DNA of 64,000 nucleotides, taken from positions 372,001-436,000 of the forward strand of contig JAHLKG010000002.1 of the NCBI GenBank assembly GCA_025526995.1. The letters are read 5' to 3'. The translations under genes were made by a program, and so were the position numbers. Source of the stretch: Powellomyces hirtus. Lineage: Eukaryota; Chytridiomycota; Chytridiomycetes; Spizellomycetales; Powellomycetaceae. Under the pieces are notes generated by a model, which was given only the letters and a program-made list of their open reading frames with translations, ran no database searches and had not been told where the DNA came from. Of the stretch, positions 40,717-52,181 are shown piece after piece; positions within the stretch are counted from its first letter, which is position 1; each line of letters opens with the position of its first letter.

Positions 40717-43700
40717 ATGCCGCTTCTTTCTATACTGCTGTGGCTGCTTTGTATCTATTTTGTCCAAGCGACTTCATGGTCCAGAATTGCTCAGCCATTG
40801 AAACAAGCAGTACTCGACCGCAGGCAGGATGCTCCGCGTGCATTCCCGGGTAGCTCTGGCATGTGCAACGAGTTTGAATCTATCTCAAATGTGGCGGAGG
40901 GTATCTTGTCCACGAGTTATGAAAACGCCCGAACATATGTATCAAATCAGAAGTGTACATGGCAGATCAGTGCACCGGCAGGCTCTATTGTCAAGGTATG
41001 ATTATCCAATGAACGATACCTTCGATCGTCCGTGCTGTAAAACTCCGGTGTTGGGCGTCTTTAACCCTTGTCGTCTGCGCAGCTCCGCTTCGACTCGTTC
41101 CACACTGAATGTGGATGGGACTGGGTAAACATCTTCGATGGCACTTCCATTGGCTCTCCTCAGATCGCCGCCCTGTGTGGGGTACGAAACACCTCTGATG
41201 CCAACGAATTCATAACATCAACCGGCCCCGCGATGACCATAACATTCACTTCCGATAACGCTGTCAATGCACCGGGGTTTAAAGCTTACTTCAAAGTCCA
41301 ATGTGAGCTCACTAAGATGCAAGAACATTTCCGGGAAAACCTGACCAACACAGTACATAGCGACATCCGATTGGTGCAATAATTCCACGGACTGCAACGG
41401 CTTTCGTTGCGTTACCACGAATGGCGTATCGAAATGCCAGTGTGATCTTTATCACCGAGGGGCGTTCTGTCAGTTTGGTACAATCTTGAGCTTCATGCTG
41501 TTCCAGCTAATGACCGGAACTAAGAATCTGCTTACAAAATAGAGACTACCGGCTACAGTCCGTTCTCGCCGCGGGAACTACACTCCACCGCCTACGACCC
41601 CGTCAGCGATGTAGGTTGAAAATGCTTGTGGGTCGGGAGGTGGTCACACATGAACTGACAGTCTTCTGATTAGAGCATGTACCTTACATTTGGCATGAAC
41701 AACGGGAACACACCAGTTCTGAATGACGTGCATGTGTACAATTTTGGTTTGTGGCAGTTTTCGGACCTCGCACATGGGGAATAATCTGCTGACAGTCTCT
41801 TCAGCGTTTCAAAATTGGACCAGGCTCGGAGCACAATCAACACCCCAAGCGCGGTATTCTCACTCGAGCTGGATGGTCAATGGGACTCTCGTGGTTTATG
41901 GCGGAATCTTATCGGGACAGCCGACAAATGAGATCTGGAGTTACAAACCGGGTATGATGCTGCTCTCCGAGCTGCTGCAAATGCCAAAAGTCAGGCAGTG
42001 GCTGATTGCATTACGTTGCTTAGCTCCTACAAACGAATGGTTTCTGTTACCAGCAAAAGGGGAGGTCCCGCTGACAGGAGGGGCCGCAGCGACCCTTGTA
42101 GAATACAATAAGGGATTTAACATCTACGTTGTTGGTGGCGTGGGCATTTACTCGAATCACTTCTCCCGCTACCTCTACAAGTACGATTCCGGTATGTAGC
42201 AGATTGGACACGAAGGGGAAAACAAACTGCAGCTAAAGTACAGACCCTGCAGTAACAACCCGATGGACATATCTACGTCCAATACCAGTGAGAACCACTG
42301 GCGCATCCCTCGCCTACCATCCCGAGACCAACAGTCTTTATCTTCTTGGTGGCCTGCGTTATACCGACATGGACATGACAGGGGGCCTCCCAAGCTACAT
42401 ATACTCCATCGATGCGAATGAATGGTATCTAGGCCCTGGACAGGAACCACCTCTTTCAATATATGGTACCGCCACATACGTCGGGAACGATATTTTTGCT
42501 ATCCACGGCGGATATCGTCCGTTGCTGAAGGAGAGCATGCTCTATGACGAGTGCGCTCCGGCCTACACATCGGTACTGGATGCAGGTGAGTGAAATTGCT
42601 GGCATTGCCGTATCTCGTGGTTCATTGAAGCTGATGCGTGCTTTACAACAGCATGTGGACAGTTCGTCAAAGCAAATGTGCTTCCACCACTCAAAGCTCG
42701 AAGAAAAGGCCAAGCCATGATTCTGCGAGATGATGTCTTGATCATGCACGGAGGCAGCAATGGGCTTCTCCTCAATGACAATGCTACCATCCCCTTGAGC
42801 GCCTTGACGCCAACCACTCCGACCAGACGAAACAGAGACGCTTGCGCCATACACAGATGGTGTTCCACCTGGTACGATTGTACCGATTGTCTTGCCCGAC
42901 CCTACTGTGGGTGGTGCGGAAACCAATGCGTCTACACTGGCCAGAATATGGCGATCCGACCATCGGCATTACAGATAGCCTCAGTCTGCCCTGCGGGATC
43001 TACCCCAACCCATGATCTTGATGATTGCCCAAACCGTACGGCCTTCTTTGTTGCAGGTGCCTGAACAACGCAGGAACTAACTTTGCGCCATGATGATTGC
43101 AGGAATTCCGCTCGAGTATGACGATCAAGCAGTCTTTGGAAGCGTCCAGATGGGAAGCAGCGTATCATACAAGGTGTACATCGACGAGCCTGATAGAGGT
43201 AAGCCGGGCAACAGAGAAATATTTGGATCTCGATAGACGAACCGTTAACCGTCTTTTATTAGACATCCATTTTGAAGTCATTCCCAGCGACTCTTCCGTG
43301 AAACTCAATCTCACGATTCTCTCTATTCAGCCAATCGGCTCGTTCTCGACGACGACGGGTCTGCTCACAATATCGTCGTTCAATCAGCGACATCTATCAG
43401 CGACCTATGTTTTCAGCGTAGCCTACCCTGCCATAACATCTGGCTCCTTGAAGAAGCGAACAGAACCGACCGTCGCAGAGTTCAGTGTCCAGGTCTCCAC
43501 AACACCAATGGACAATGGAAACGGAGACGGCGATTCCGGCGGTGGCATTTACATCGATGCGCAAGATATAGCCACCTTCATTGTGGTTTTCGTTGCATCA
43601 ATCCTTGCCAGTTTGATCGCGACTTATCTTGCCCGCCGATTCCGAGATCGCGTGTATCTGGTCCGGCTGATGCGCGCGGGCCAAGTACTTGTGCTGCCTA

Positions 43701-44325
43701 AAGAGCCACCAAATCTGTATGAGGTCAATGTAGAGCTTGTGGAAGGATCCGGCGTAAGACGGAGGCGGGCATCGCTTTCAAGTAGCCCGGACGCAGGAGC
43801 TGTAAGCAAAACGGGAGAGTCTTCTAGCAAACAAGATATTGAGTTGCAAAAGATTCGTAAGAAGGGGATTCTGAGGACAGCCGGAGCGACCGATCTCGAG
43901 AGCAACGAAGAGGTTTCGGGTAGTACGGATGCTTTATCTCGCGCCTATGCACGCACGCGGCTTCGGGTAAGGCCTCTCAGTTTACTTCTCATCGCCAGTA
44001 TTTTCGGTGTTCTCACACATCTATTCACTTGCAGCCCTTGGCTGTCCATCCCATCGGTACAGCCCATTCGAATCAAGTACCTTCCATTGCAACATCGTAT
44101 TTGATTACTTTCCCAGGGAGCCCGGGGCAAACACAAAGCTCGGCTCTCTCGGGCTTGAAAGTCGCGACTGCTGTTTACCGCGATAACACGACAAAGAAGC
44201 GCTTAGGTGAACCCGCTGAAGACCAAACTAAAAGCGCCTGGCAGAGACGATTACCTGCGTCCGTACTCAGCGGGTGGCAGTACTTCCTAGATATCTGGAG
44301 AGTAGAGCGATTGTTGGGACTCTAG
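40717..44325 (+). CDS. Attractin-like CUB/EGF/Kelch/PSI transmembrane protein
   Basis: Type-I membrane protein of attractin/MEGF8 architecture. Signal peptide MPLLSILLWLLCIYFVQATS at ATG 40717. The CUB domain (about 40860-41370) includes CNEFESISNVAEGILSTSYE, CTWQISAPAGSIVK/LRFDSF and WDWVNIFDG. An EGF module follows with CNGFRC, KCQCDLYHRGAFC (41385-41475). Kelch repeats follow across several exons: PQARYSHSSWMVNGTLVVYG, FNIYVVGGVGIYSNH, ASLAYHPETNSLYLLGG and YVGNDIFAIHGGY. Then DDVLIMHGGSNGL leads to a PSI domain CSTWYDCTDCLARPYCGWCG, a juxtamembrane beta region, a TM helix DIATFIVVFVASILASLIAT (about 43570-43630), and a basic cytoplasmic tail of about 200 aa. Ten or so exons. The full domain order matches animal attractins. 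In animals these act with MGRN1 on receptor turnover; the fungal role is unknown. It is convergent with Leo1. Confidence 0.85.
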
Positions 44326-44503
44326 GTATGACCTCAAGCCTGTGGGGAGAGATTGTTGATACTATTCAAAGAGGACTGTTGAGGATGTCAAAATGGATGT
44401 TGAGTGATGGGTTGAGATTTTGTTACTAGGTCGGAGGGGCTATTGCAAAAGCCCCATACAGCCATACAGCAGCACGCAAATGTATTTACATTGATAGCAT
44501 GAA

Positions 44504-46231
44504 TTAATCATCTTCATCGCTTGATATTATGTGCCGCTTTTTCTTTGCCCTCTTCACCCCAATCTCCCGGTCTTCATCCTCATGTGCATCCGTGGGCTGT
44601 GATGGTGCCGCACGCACCGGTGGGACTGCTTCGGATTGTCGACGACTCGTACTTTCCGATGTGTGACGCTTCTCTTGTCGTTTAGCCTGACTCAACCGCG
44701 CTGTGTTTTGTATCTCGCGTTCTTCTTCCTCGTCATCATCTTCGTCTTCATCATCCTCGACAACTGTAGTACTTGTAAGAAACAAGCGAGTCAAAAGATC
44801 TGAACATCACAAACAGTACCAAAGTCATCCTCGTAAGTATCCAACGCTCTTCTAATATTCGTGTTGCCTCTCAAATATGTCGCCTCATCGTCTGAATCGC
44901 CATCCAAGTCCCGAGCGCTCAGTCCCCGGCTCCCAGAAGATGCGTTTCGCCTTTTGGCTTCCAATCGCTTCCGAGCTCGTATTTTTTCATTTTCGGCCTG
45001 GGACATCAAGATGAGCAAACGGATGTACTTCGTACGCCCCTACAACATGGATGGTCACCTTTTCCATAGCTTCTCTTTCCTTTTCAGGATCCATCATCGT
45101 GACTATCATCTTCGTCTGAGACACATCTTTGTCTCGACTAGTAGAAATGTGCTTCGTCAACTTCTGATGCACCACTGAAGACCTCGAATATGGCTTAAAC
45201 GTCATGTTCCGGGGTGTTCGGTTTTGGGTTTGCAACACGCCCGCCTCGGGTATTGAGACGGTAATGTACTGATGCGGCGCCCCTTGCATGTAGTTCGCAT
45301 CGAACACCTCCCCTCCCAAAATCAGCGAGGTAGAGCCGTCCGACCATCTCACCAGACGAGCATTGGACTCCTTCCTTTCCTGTCTTTGCCGGTTATTTCA
45401 TGCAAGGAGAACGTAGAGTACATATCTGCTCATCCTACCTCGCCACTCGGGTCTCGAACGGTCCGCCATCTTATCGTATTCTCCAAAGTGATATGTGAGG
45501 CAATGGATGGGTCAGCCGGAATTTCATCCTCTTCATCCCAAGACTGTGCTTCAAATGGTCTGTGATCGACACCCATCCATGTGGGGAGACGGGCTAAGAA
45601 AACCTGAAGAGCGGAATTCAGGTGCGATCCTGTAGCGCGTGCCAGATAGTTTGCGATGCTACCTCCTCATTCCCTTGTGAAAAGCGCGGTACGTCAGGTA
45701 CGATACATCTGGCTTTTACGACAGGTCTTTCTCTCCGTTCTCGTCGGGGAACAATTGGGACGTGCTTTCGTTCCGGTTCCTCGCTATTGAGGTGCAAGTT
45801 CAATGTGTGCCCAAGCAGCTGTTGAACCCTCCTTCGTTCACTCACTCGGAACTTTGTATATCACCAAACAAGTCTGCCTCCTCCGCATCAACTGCTGGTT
45901 GTGATCTGGTCGACTCTGCGTCCTCGGCTCCACTGGACTCCGCTTCTCGATTCAATCGACTGTTGGACCTCGAGCGCTCTCTCGACCCAGATCTTGACCT
46001 TGAAGAGGAAGCTTCTCTCCGACGTTTCGATGAGATTTCACGAGAGTCCGTGACCGGCGGTATGCGTTGCTCTTCCTCGCCGGACTCATCATCACTGGAC
46101 AGAATACGGCGGCGTGCAGAACGGGATTTCGCTTCCGTTTCGTTGTCGGAAGAGTCAACTGGCCGCCTCTCGGCAGGTGCCTTTGCTTCTACCTCGTTGT
46201 CTGAAGAGTCTGAGCCGAAAAGACCATCCAT
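44504..46231 (-). CDS. LEO1: Leo1, Paf1 complex subunit
   Basis: Subunit of the Paf1 complex, which travels with elongating RNA polymerase II and promotes histone modification. The start MDGLFGSDSSDNEVEAK at 46231 opens an acidic/RS-rich disordered N-terminus (ADLFGDIQSSE). The conserved Leo1 domain follows in short exons: NSEEPERKHVPIVPRRERRE, VFLARLPTWMGVDHRPFEAQ, SIASHITLENTIRWRTV, ARLVRWSDGSTSLILGGEVF, YITVSIPEAGVLQTQ and TFKPYSRSSVVHQKLTKHIS. The C-terminus is charged: ENEKIRARKRLEAKRR, then an acidic tract (VVEDDEDEDDDEEEERE) and a basic end KRAKKKRHIISSDEDD. All parts match the family in order. It is divergent from the TraB gene over a promoter with GTCACGTG. Confidence 0.93.
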
Positions 46232-46300
46232 GATGCTCTCTCTTGCTGTTGAACTGCCCGCTCGGATGCCCTGACATTCGTCGTGAGCTGTACTGTTCGC

Positions 46301-46308
46301 GTCACGTG
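46301..46308. promoter_or_regulatory. GTCACGTG element in divergent promoter
   Basis: GTCACGTGAT between Leo1 (-, start 46231) and the TraB gene (+, start 46624), 70 bp from the Leo1 ATG. Confidence 0.45.
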
Positions 46309-46623
46309 ATCAAGTCTTTGCCGTCATTTTGGCGCATTGACAGTTTCCGGGACACACTTCCGGAATATCGATAGTAAATCCTTATGTTAATGACAGGCTA
46401 CATTGTTCGCTTTGTGCCCAGGTAAGCACACTAGTCGGGGAACGTCAGAATACATCTGGGGCAGAGGGGGGACGGAGGCGAGTACCTGTAAGGTGCTGAT
46501 CAAATAGATTGCTCGACAGAACTCCACCTCGGCGACCTCCGAGGGGTCTGCTCTATCTCCTAAGGCCTCCAACCCATTCTATACCCCAACACCGCTTCTT
46601 CTCCTCCTCTCCCCGTGCGAAAA

Positions 46624-48002
46624 ATGTTATCGATACCTCCAGCCCTCAGTACATCCAGTCTAATGCAGGTAAGTAAGGGGTTTTCTCCGCCCCCCCGCCC
46701 CCCGGTACTGGTCCAAGAGAAACTGACAATAACTGGTTGGTAGAATGGTCCGTTCTAGCTTTGGATCACCCGCTTGTACATAACCAAACCGGTATCCGGG
46801 TTTACATAGTCGGGATTCATCACAACTCCCCTGCCTCACTGGAACGCGTGGAGCAAGTCATTGCGGAAGCCCAACCGGTCGCTGTGTGCTTGGAAGTGGA
46901 CTCTCACCGCCTAAGGAGATTCTCAGCAAAGGCTGAAATTGTCCTAGGACAATATCGTGATCAGGTTAATGAATCAGATGCAACGAGCGCCACAACTTCC
47001 CCAGCTTATTCACATCGCGTGAACTATACGCCGCCCCGATTGCGAGGTGTTCGCACCGTCGTTCAACCCAATGCAGCTCACACGAACTCGGCTGCGTTTA
47101 CCTCCCTCACCGATCGCGACCGTGAGGTGCTATCTCGTCTTGACATGGATCCCGCCCATCATTTGTCTGCGACACATATCCATTATGGCTTGGAGATGGG
47201 TGTAGCTATTCGGGCTGCTTACGAACATCAAGCTGTGATTCGAGCTATTGACATACATCCGGATGTCTTGCGATCTGACCCAACGCATTCGGCGCTCATT
47301 CGGAATCTAGTCCAGCGTTACAGATTGCTGCCTCCACCGACGCGAAGAACCTCCGCACTCGGCCGAGCATTGTTTTGGCTGCTCACCCGCGCCTCGCTCG
47401 GGTTCCGGCGAAATGTGGACAAGGAGGCAGAAGCAGATATCTCGAGCGTGCAGGATCATGCCACATATCTTAGATGTTGGAAAGCCTTCTTCCCCAGCGC
47501 GTACTTCTGGTGGTTGGAGGTGAGGAATGCCGGAATGGTGGATCAGCTGAGGGCATGTGTACGCGATGTAGCTCAAAGCCGCGGGCTTTTGGATGCAAAC
47601 GGAGTGAGCAAAACCACTCGAGAACCGCCACCAACGATTGTGGCGGTCGTGGGAAAGAGCCACGTGTTCGGTATAGCAGAAATGTGGACAGATGTCGTTG
47701 CATCTGAAAAGTTCCCCCTGGTCAAAAATCCGGTTCCTTTCCAGCTGAAGGGCGAAGAGATCATCTCTGTAGAAGAGCTGATCTCGAGTACAATCAGTAA
47801 TGAATTGCCTGGAGCGCGAAATGCGAGTACTGGAACATCTAGAGTCATCATGCAACATGCGCAACATGAGCGTGGCAATCACGGCCAAATCGAGAGACGC
47901 AACGAACCCTCGGCTCCCCGACGGGGAGGAACTGTGGCACCTCCACCAGCTCCAGACAGACCACCACCGAGGACACCCACAGGCATCCGGTATATAGATT
48001 AG
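46624..48002 (+). CDS. TraB-domain protein (TRABD/PrgY family)
   Basis: TraB/PrgY-family protein, related to animal TRABD, putatively a metalloprotease-like fold. The likely start is ATG 46624 (MLSIPPALSTSSLMQ). The intron must leave one base (GTAAGTAAGG offers two donors four bases apart; the second fits the frame) and ends TTGGTAG at 46742. The catalytic-like first motif is VYIVGIHHNSPASLERVEQV followed by AVCLEVDSHRL (GxxH and ExxxR). The second is IVAVVGKSHVFGIAEMW (GxxH) near the C-terminus. The middle has a short variable region and HYGLEMGVAIRAAYEHQAVI, then AIDIHPDVL (DxxxD type). The C-terminal 60 residues are basic, Pro-rich and disordered. The family's biochemical function is not settled. 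Confidence 0.85.
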
Positions 48003-48075
48003 AACATTGGCTCGCATCGCACTATTACTCCTCGAGAAGTTTATTTCGGCGTATTGCGGAGTTTTTGGAATGGGT

Positions 48076-51000
48076 TTAGGCTATCCGATTGTAAACATAG
48101 ATGTATGCCTCTCCCACAGCCTTTGCGATGTCTGGGACATGCACCACTTTGTTGTCATTGAACAACACCCACTGCCCGTCTTTGAGGATGTGGGCCACAT
48201 AATGCCCACAATGGGTGGAAGTCCCTTTATGTGAGATAAAAGCAACCAGTTGATATTTGGCCGGCCGGTTATCAGGTTGTGATGGTCGATCGTCTATGAC
48301 ACATCAACGACATCAGTTGCGAAGTCCGCCACGGCGACATCGTTTAAGTTGCCGAGAACCGTACCTGCAGCTGACGACTCACTGACTTCCATGGAATCTG
48401 CATGGCTAAAGAGCCAATCCACTGCGCGCTCCATGTTGTTGCTCTGCAATACGCTGGATCAGTATAAAACGGGAGAGGCCATAGCCCTTTCCACGACTTC
48501 TTACCGTTTCTTTAAGTGCCCGTTCTGCTTGCGCGGCCGTAAACCCCATATCAGTCAATTGCTGTATGTCACCCTCGGAAGCCCCACCAGCTCCACTACC
48601 GGCGGCGCTCGCTCGAATTGGAGCATCAATATCTACAGATGAGGACGTGACAATAACCTTAGAAGCCCGTTCTTGAAATAGAACAATGACTATCCATACC
48701 TGGATCATCCATATGCTCAAACAACCATGCCATTGCAATCTCGGCCCCATTATTGCCAGTAGCGAGTAAAGCTTTGGTGCACCGGATTTCCGGGAATCCC
48801 ATACCCATCAGTTGATCGAGTGCGAGTGCGTCAACTTGTGGTGCGCCACTGCCCGCGGCTGGCGAAACGAATAGTCATTACACGTGGTACAGCGAACATC
48901 AATGCACAAGGATTCTTACAGTCCGAGTCCTCAGGCAGTGCTTCTTCCCCTTCTTGTTGACCGTGACCCCGGAATCGTTCCAGATCCAGTTCCAGGGGCG
49001 CAGGGATAGACACATCTATGAGACCCATTAGACGATCGATCGGGAAAAGTTCTGCTGAAATTACGTACTGAGCTTCTCCATGACCCATCCAGCGCCCAGT
49101 ACAAATCTGCTCATTGTGCACAGTAGTGTGTCAGGGAACGCACTAACGCTAGTAGTACTGTCCACGGGCCGATGTGAGCTTGCCATAAGACACGGGTTAC
49201 TGGTCAGGGCAAACTTACTATTTAGCGGAAACGGTCTTATTGTCATGAGGACACTTGTATTCACGAATATCGTCATTGAAAACTGTTCCAAGACAGTCGT
49301 TGAAAGCCACAGGGTGGTAGGCAGGCTTCTCCCCATCAGGTTGGCCATCAATAGGCTTGGCGGGAACCCGCAGCGTCAGCGAGTTATTCTTTTCAGTGCG
49401 GTAACGGACACGGTTGCATTCGAGGCACTGGAGCCGCTGTTCCACATCAAACTTGAAGATCTCCGATGGGTCCGCTCCTCCTGCCCGCTCCTTCTGTTCG
49501 ATCATTGTTATAAGATGTTGGAAGAACTCTTGAGCGTCCTGCTGCCTCATTGTGGAGAATTCTGCGTGGCCTTTTCCAACAAGACTCTTGAACATGGATG
49601 GCGCGATGCCGTCCTGACCTCGAACTTGCTCATCATCTCCAGATGCCTGCGGAGGCTGTGAGTACCGTCCACTGAGCAGACCGTCCGCCATTTTCCCCAT
49701 TTGACAGTGAAAGCACGAGCTCGGCTTGTCGCGGCATCCAGCCATGTGTTCTTTCGCGACGCTCAAGTATCTATGAGTAACCAGTTTAGTTGTTTCATTG
49801 ACCAGGAATGCTCCGGATGTACGAACCGGTCTTGGAATGGCCGCAGTGCAAACACCGCTTGCAGCACAGATGCCATGTAACAGCTAGACAGGAAAGTCAA
49901 TTGCCCTGAAGCGAATTCAGCTTAAGATTAGAGTAGACACAAACCTGTTGCCAAGGTTTTTGAGGCCAGTCAATCCAGGACCGAAAAGAGGATCAAGAGA
50001 TTTGCCATCCTCCGTTGTCATACTAAAATCGAATTTGAGGTTCTGCTCCAGTTGCTATGATACTCGTCAAATGAGAGGTCGATCGTAAGAACCCTGAATA
50101 AATCGCCCATACCAGCTCGCCAAGGCTCTTCTGAGTTTTCTGCTGAGTTGCTATGTTGATGCCGAATGAAGCAAGATGCTCTGCAAGACGGGGATCCACG
50201 CGATCCTCTCCACACTGATAACAGAATACATCTATTTCCAGAACTTTGGTCAACTTCGGTCAGATTATCGATAGATTGTGCCTTCAAGCATACCTCCACC
50301 GCCTTCCGGGGTTATGGTACCGATCTTCACAGAGACTGGATGGCGTGTCTCCTCAAAGTGATTAAGACCGTGACCATTGCCCCCAATCCCCCCAAATTGT
50401 TGTCTCCCACACCCGAGATTGCCGCAAGTGAGACAAAGCCACAAGTTATCCTTCACATCACAGTTGCTGCAATGTGACAGTGCTGTGAATGCATCCATGT
50501 TTAACTAAAGTTCATGTTGCGCAGAGCTTGGCATCTGTGATATCCACACGGACCTTCTACTTTGCGTGGATTGGATTGGCTGACGTTCTCGGTATGTGAG
50601 CATGATGTGATCTCCTCGTGCCATGCTTTGACTTCGGATTGTCTTTTGGCTGACAAGGCTGACATAACAGAGTCAATAACCGCGGGAAGCTATTGTAACA
50701 TGTGAGCTTTCGGCATCAGGAACATGGCGCAGCCGCGAGTTTCTCACGTTTCCAAATGTCCGATCAATCTCAACTCCTCCGCATCCATAACACTGTGCTT
50801 CTGTAATGAAATCAAACATGTCTTCTTCGCTTTCTGCTTCGATTGCTAGCTTCGTTATCTTCGCAGGAGGAGGAGATCCGTCGTTCTGCTCTGAAGTTAG
50901 TACCCAGGTTTCCCTAGCATCCCGTTCAGTCCAACACACCTTCCGAGCTTTGGCGATTCGCTTGATATTCAGAACAATCGGGTGGTTCGTCTTGTCATAG

Positions 51001-51240
51001 TGGAGTTGCGCGTGATGACGCTCACTTCCAGCGCAGCCGCCGTTGAAGCACGACAAGCAGACATCAATTCCTTCGGGCATATCCTAATGTTGGCGCCATT
51101 TAGTACGAAAAAGGGGCGACCAGCAATCTTGGAGATCGCACCTGTGAATCGAAGCATAGGGTACATTCTTCCTTGTAAACCTCGCTAGCCGGGGTGGCAG
51201 GTGACAGGCGGGTCGAAGAAAGATGCGAACAAGCAGACAT
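48076..51240 (-). CDS. USP5: Ubiquitin carboxyl-terminal hydrolase 5-like (Ubp14/isopeptidase T)
   Basis: Deubiquitinase that disassembles unanchored polyubiquitin chains. Start ATG 51240 (MSACSHLSSTRLSPATPASE), stop TAA at 48078-48076. Ten or more exons. Variant zinc finger: CTLCFDSQ/DMPEGIDVCLSC. UBP-type ZnF: LSHCSNCDVKDNLWLCLTCG then CGRQQF and NHFEETRHPVSVKI. The C19 catalytic domain opens GLTGLKNLGNS/CYMASVLQA, with the catalytic Cys right after an intron junction, and has QQDAQEFFQHLITMIEQKER. Two UBA domains: DQLMGMGFPEIRCTKALLAT and QLTDMGFTAAQAERALKETS. The His box is YQLVAFISHKGTSTHCGHYV, and the end is VPDIAKAVGEAYIYVYNRIA. All catalytic residues and both UBAs are present, so it is an intact orthologue. 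It is head-to-head with the small ORF at 51453. Confidence 0.95.
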
Positions 51241-51452
51241 TTGGGAATATGATATAACTATTCAGTTGTTGTTAATGTAGATCAGCACTGAAAGGCAAAT
51301 AGGTGAAACGTCAAACTACGCGCGAGGAGGTCATTGACTTACCCCACATCAGCACTTATATGACTGTGCCGTTGAGTCGCTCAAAGCATTCCTCCGGTCC
51401 TTATTCACAGAATCCACCAAGCACCAAATTCTCCAAAAATAATACGACCGCC

Positions 51453-51719
51453 ATGCTTCGCTCAGCAGGAAGACTACGACCGTCGGCTTTCTCTGGGGCC
51501 GGTCGCTCGGCTCGGACGTGCGGTGCTCAACCAAGACCGACGAGCACTGGAGTACCGTTGAGCGGGTCACATTCAGCAGCAAGTGGCATGGGAGGTGCAG
51601 GTGCAAGCATTCCCATGAGCAGAGGGATACGGACTGCAGTGACATCCAGCTGTGGGGCGGTGAGAATGATTTTTCCGAAGCGGCCGAATTGGAACGATAA
51701 TCTTGACCCATACTCTTGA
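51453..51719 (+). CDS. Small (88 aa) protein with mitochondrial-type presequence, hypothetical
   Basis: Single-exon ORF starting MLRSAGRLRPSAFSGAGRSA, rich in Arg/Ser/Ala and without acidic residues for about 70 aa, typical of a mitochondrial presequence. It ends FPKRPNWNDNLDPYS. An in-frame upstream ATG at 51360 is possible. The compact size and basic presequence suggest a small mitochondrial protein (ribosomal or respiratory-chain accessory), which is inference; I recognise no family. It sits 213 bp from the USP5 start in a divergent arrangement, which favours a real gene. Confidence 0.45.
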   Translation: MLRSAGRLRPSAFSGAGRSARTCGAQPRPTSTGVPLSGSHSAASGMGGAGASIPMSRGIRTAVTSSCGAVRMIFPKRPNWNDNLDPYS

Positions 51720-52181
51720 TGTTGTAATTAGATATCGAATGTGCCATCGATACTTGCGGACACTTTGCACTTAGGCTCGGCAGCGATAACACTAGCCCGA
51801 ATTTGCGGTAGCTGTGATCTAGAAGACCTATAATAGACCATTGATTTGTTCCGAAGCGTGAACTATTCATCAAACTTTCTCGAAGAACGATTCCAACGTC
51901 GGCTTTCGTTCTCACAAATGTCTGCGTTCCGCCCGAATTGATCCTTATGTTTGCGCCATCATGATGAATGAGCTAAGGCGAAAACGTCGAATGCTAGTCA
52001 TTCTCATTAGATTTAGTTTTTATGTACATTATAATTTGTTTTGCATCAAGTAGAATCATCGCGGCACCGGGGCAAAGTGTAACTGAACGAAAATTCATCC
52101 CCCACTGATCCGCTCTTGAGACACCGTCATCCAACTATGCGTCTTCCGTGCCCCGTCGACTTTTGGACTTACACGCTCGAC
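51720..52181. other. 3' intergenic region between convergent genes
   Basis: AT-rich DNA with poly(A)-signal-like AT tracts near 52010-52050. No coding evidence. Confidence 0.6.

Noticed and set aside
46387..46572. Minus-strand ORF of 61 codons between Leo1 and TraB
   Set aside because: Short, no conserved motif, and it lies inside the divergent promoter.
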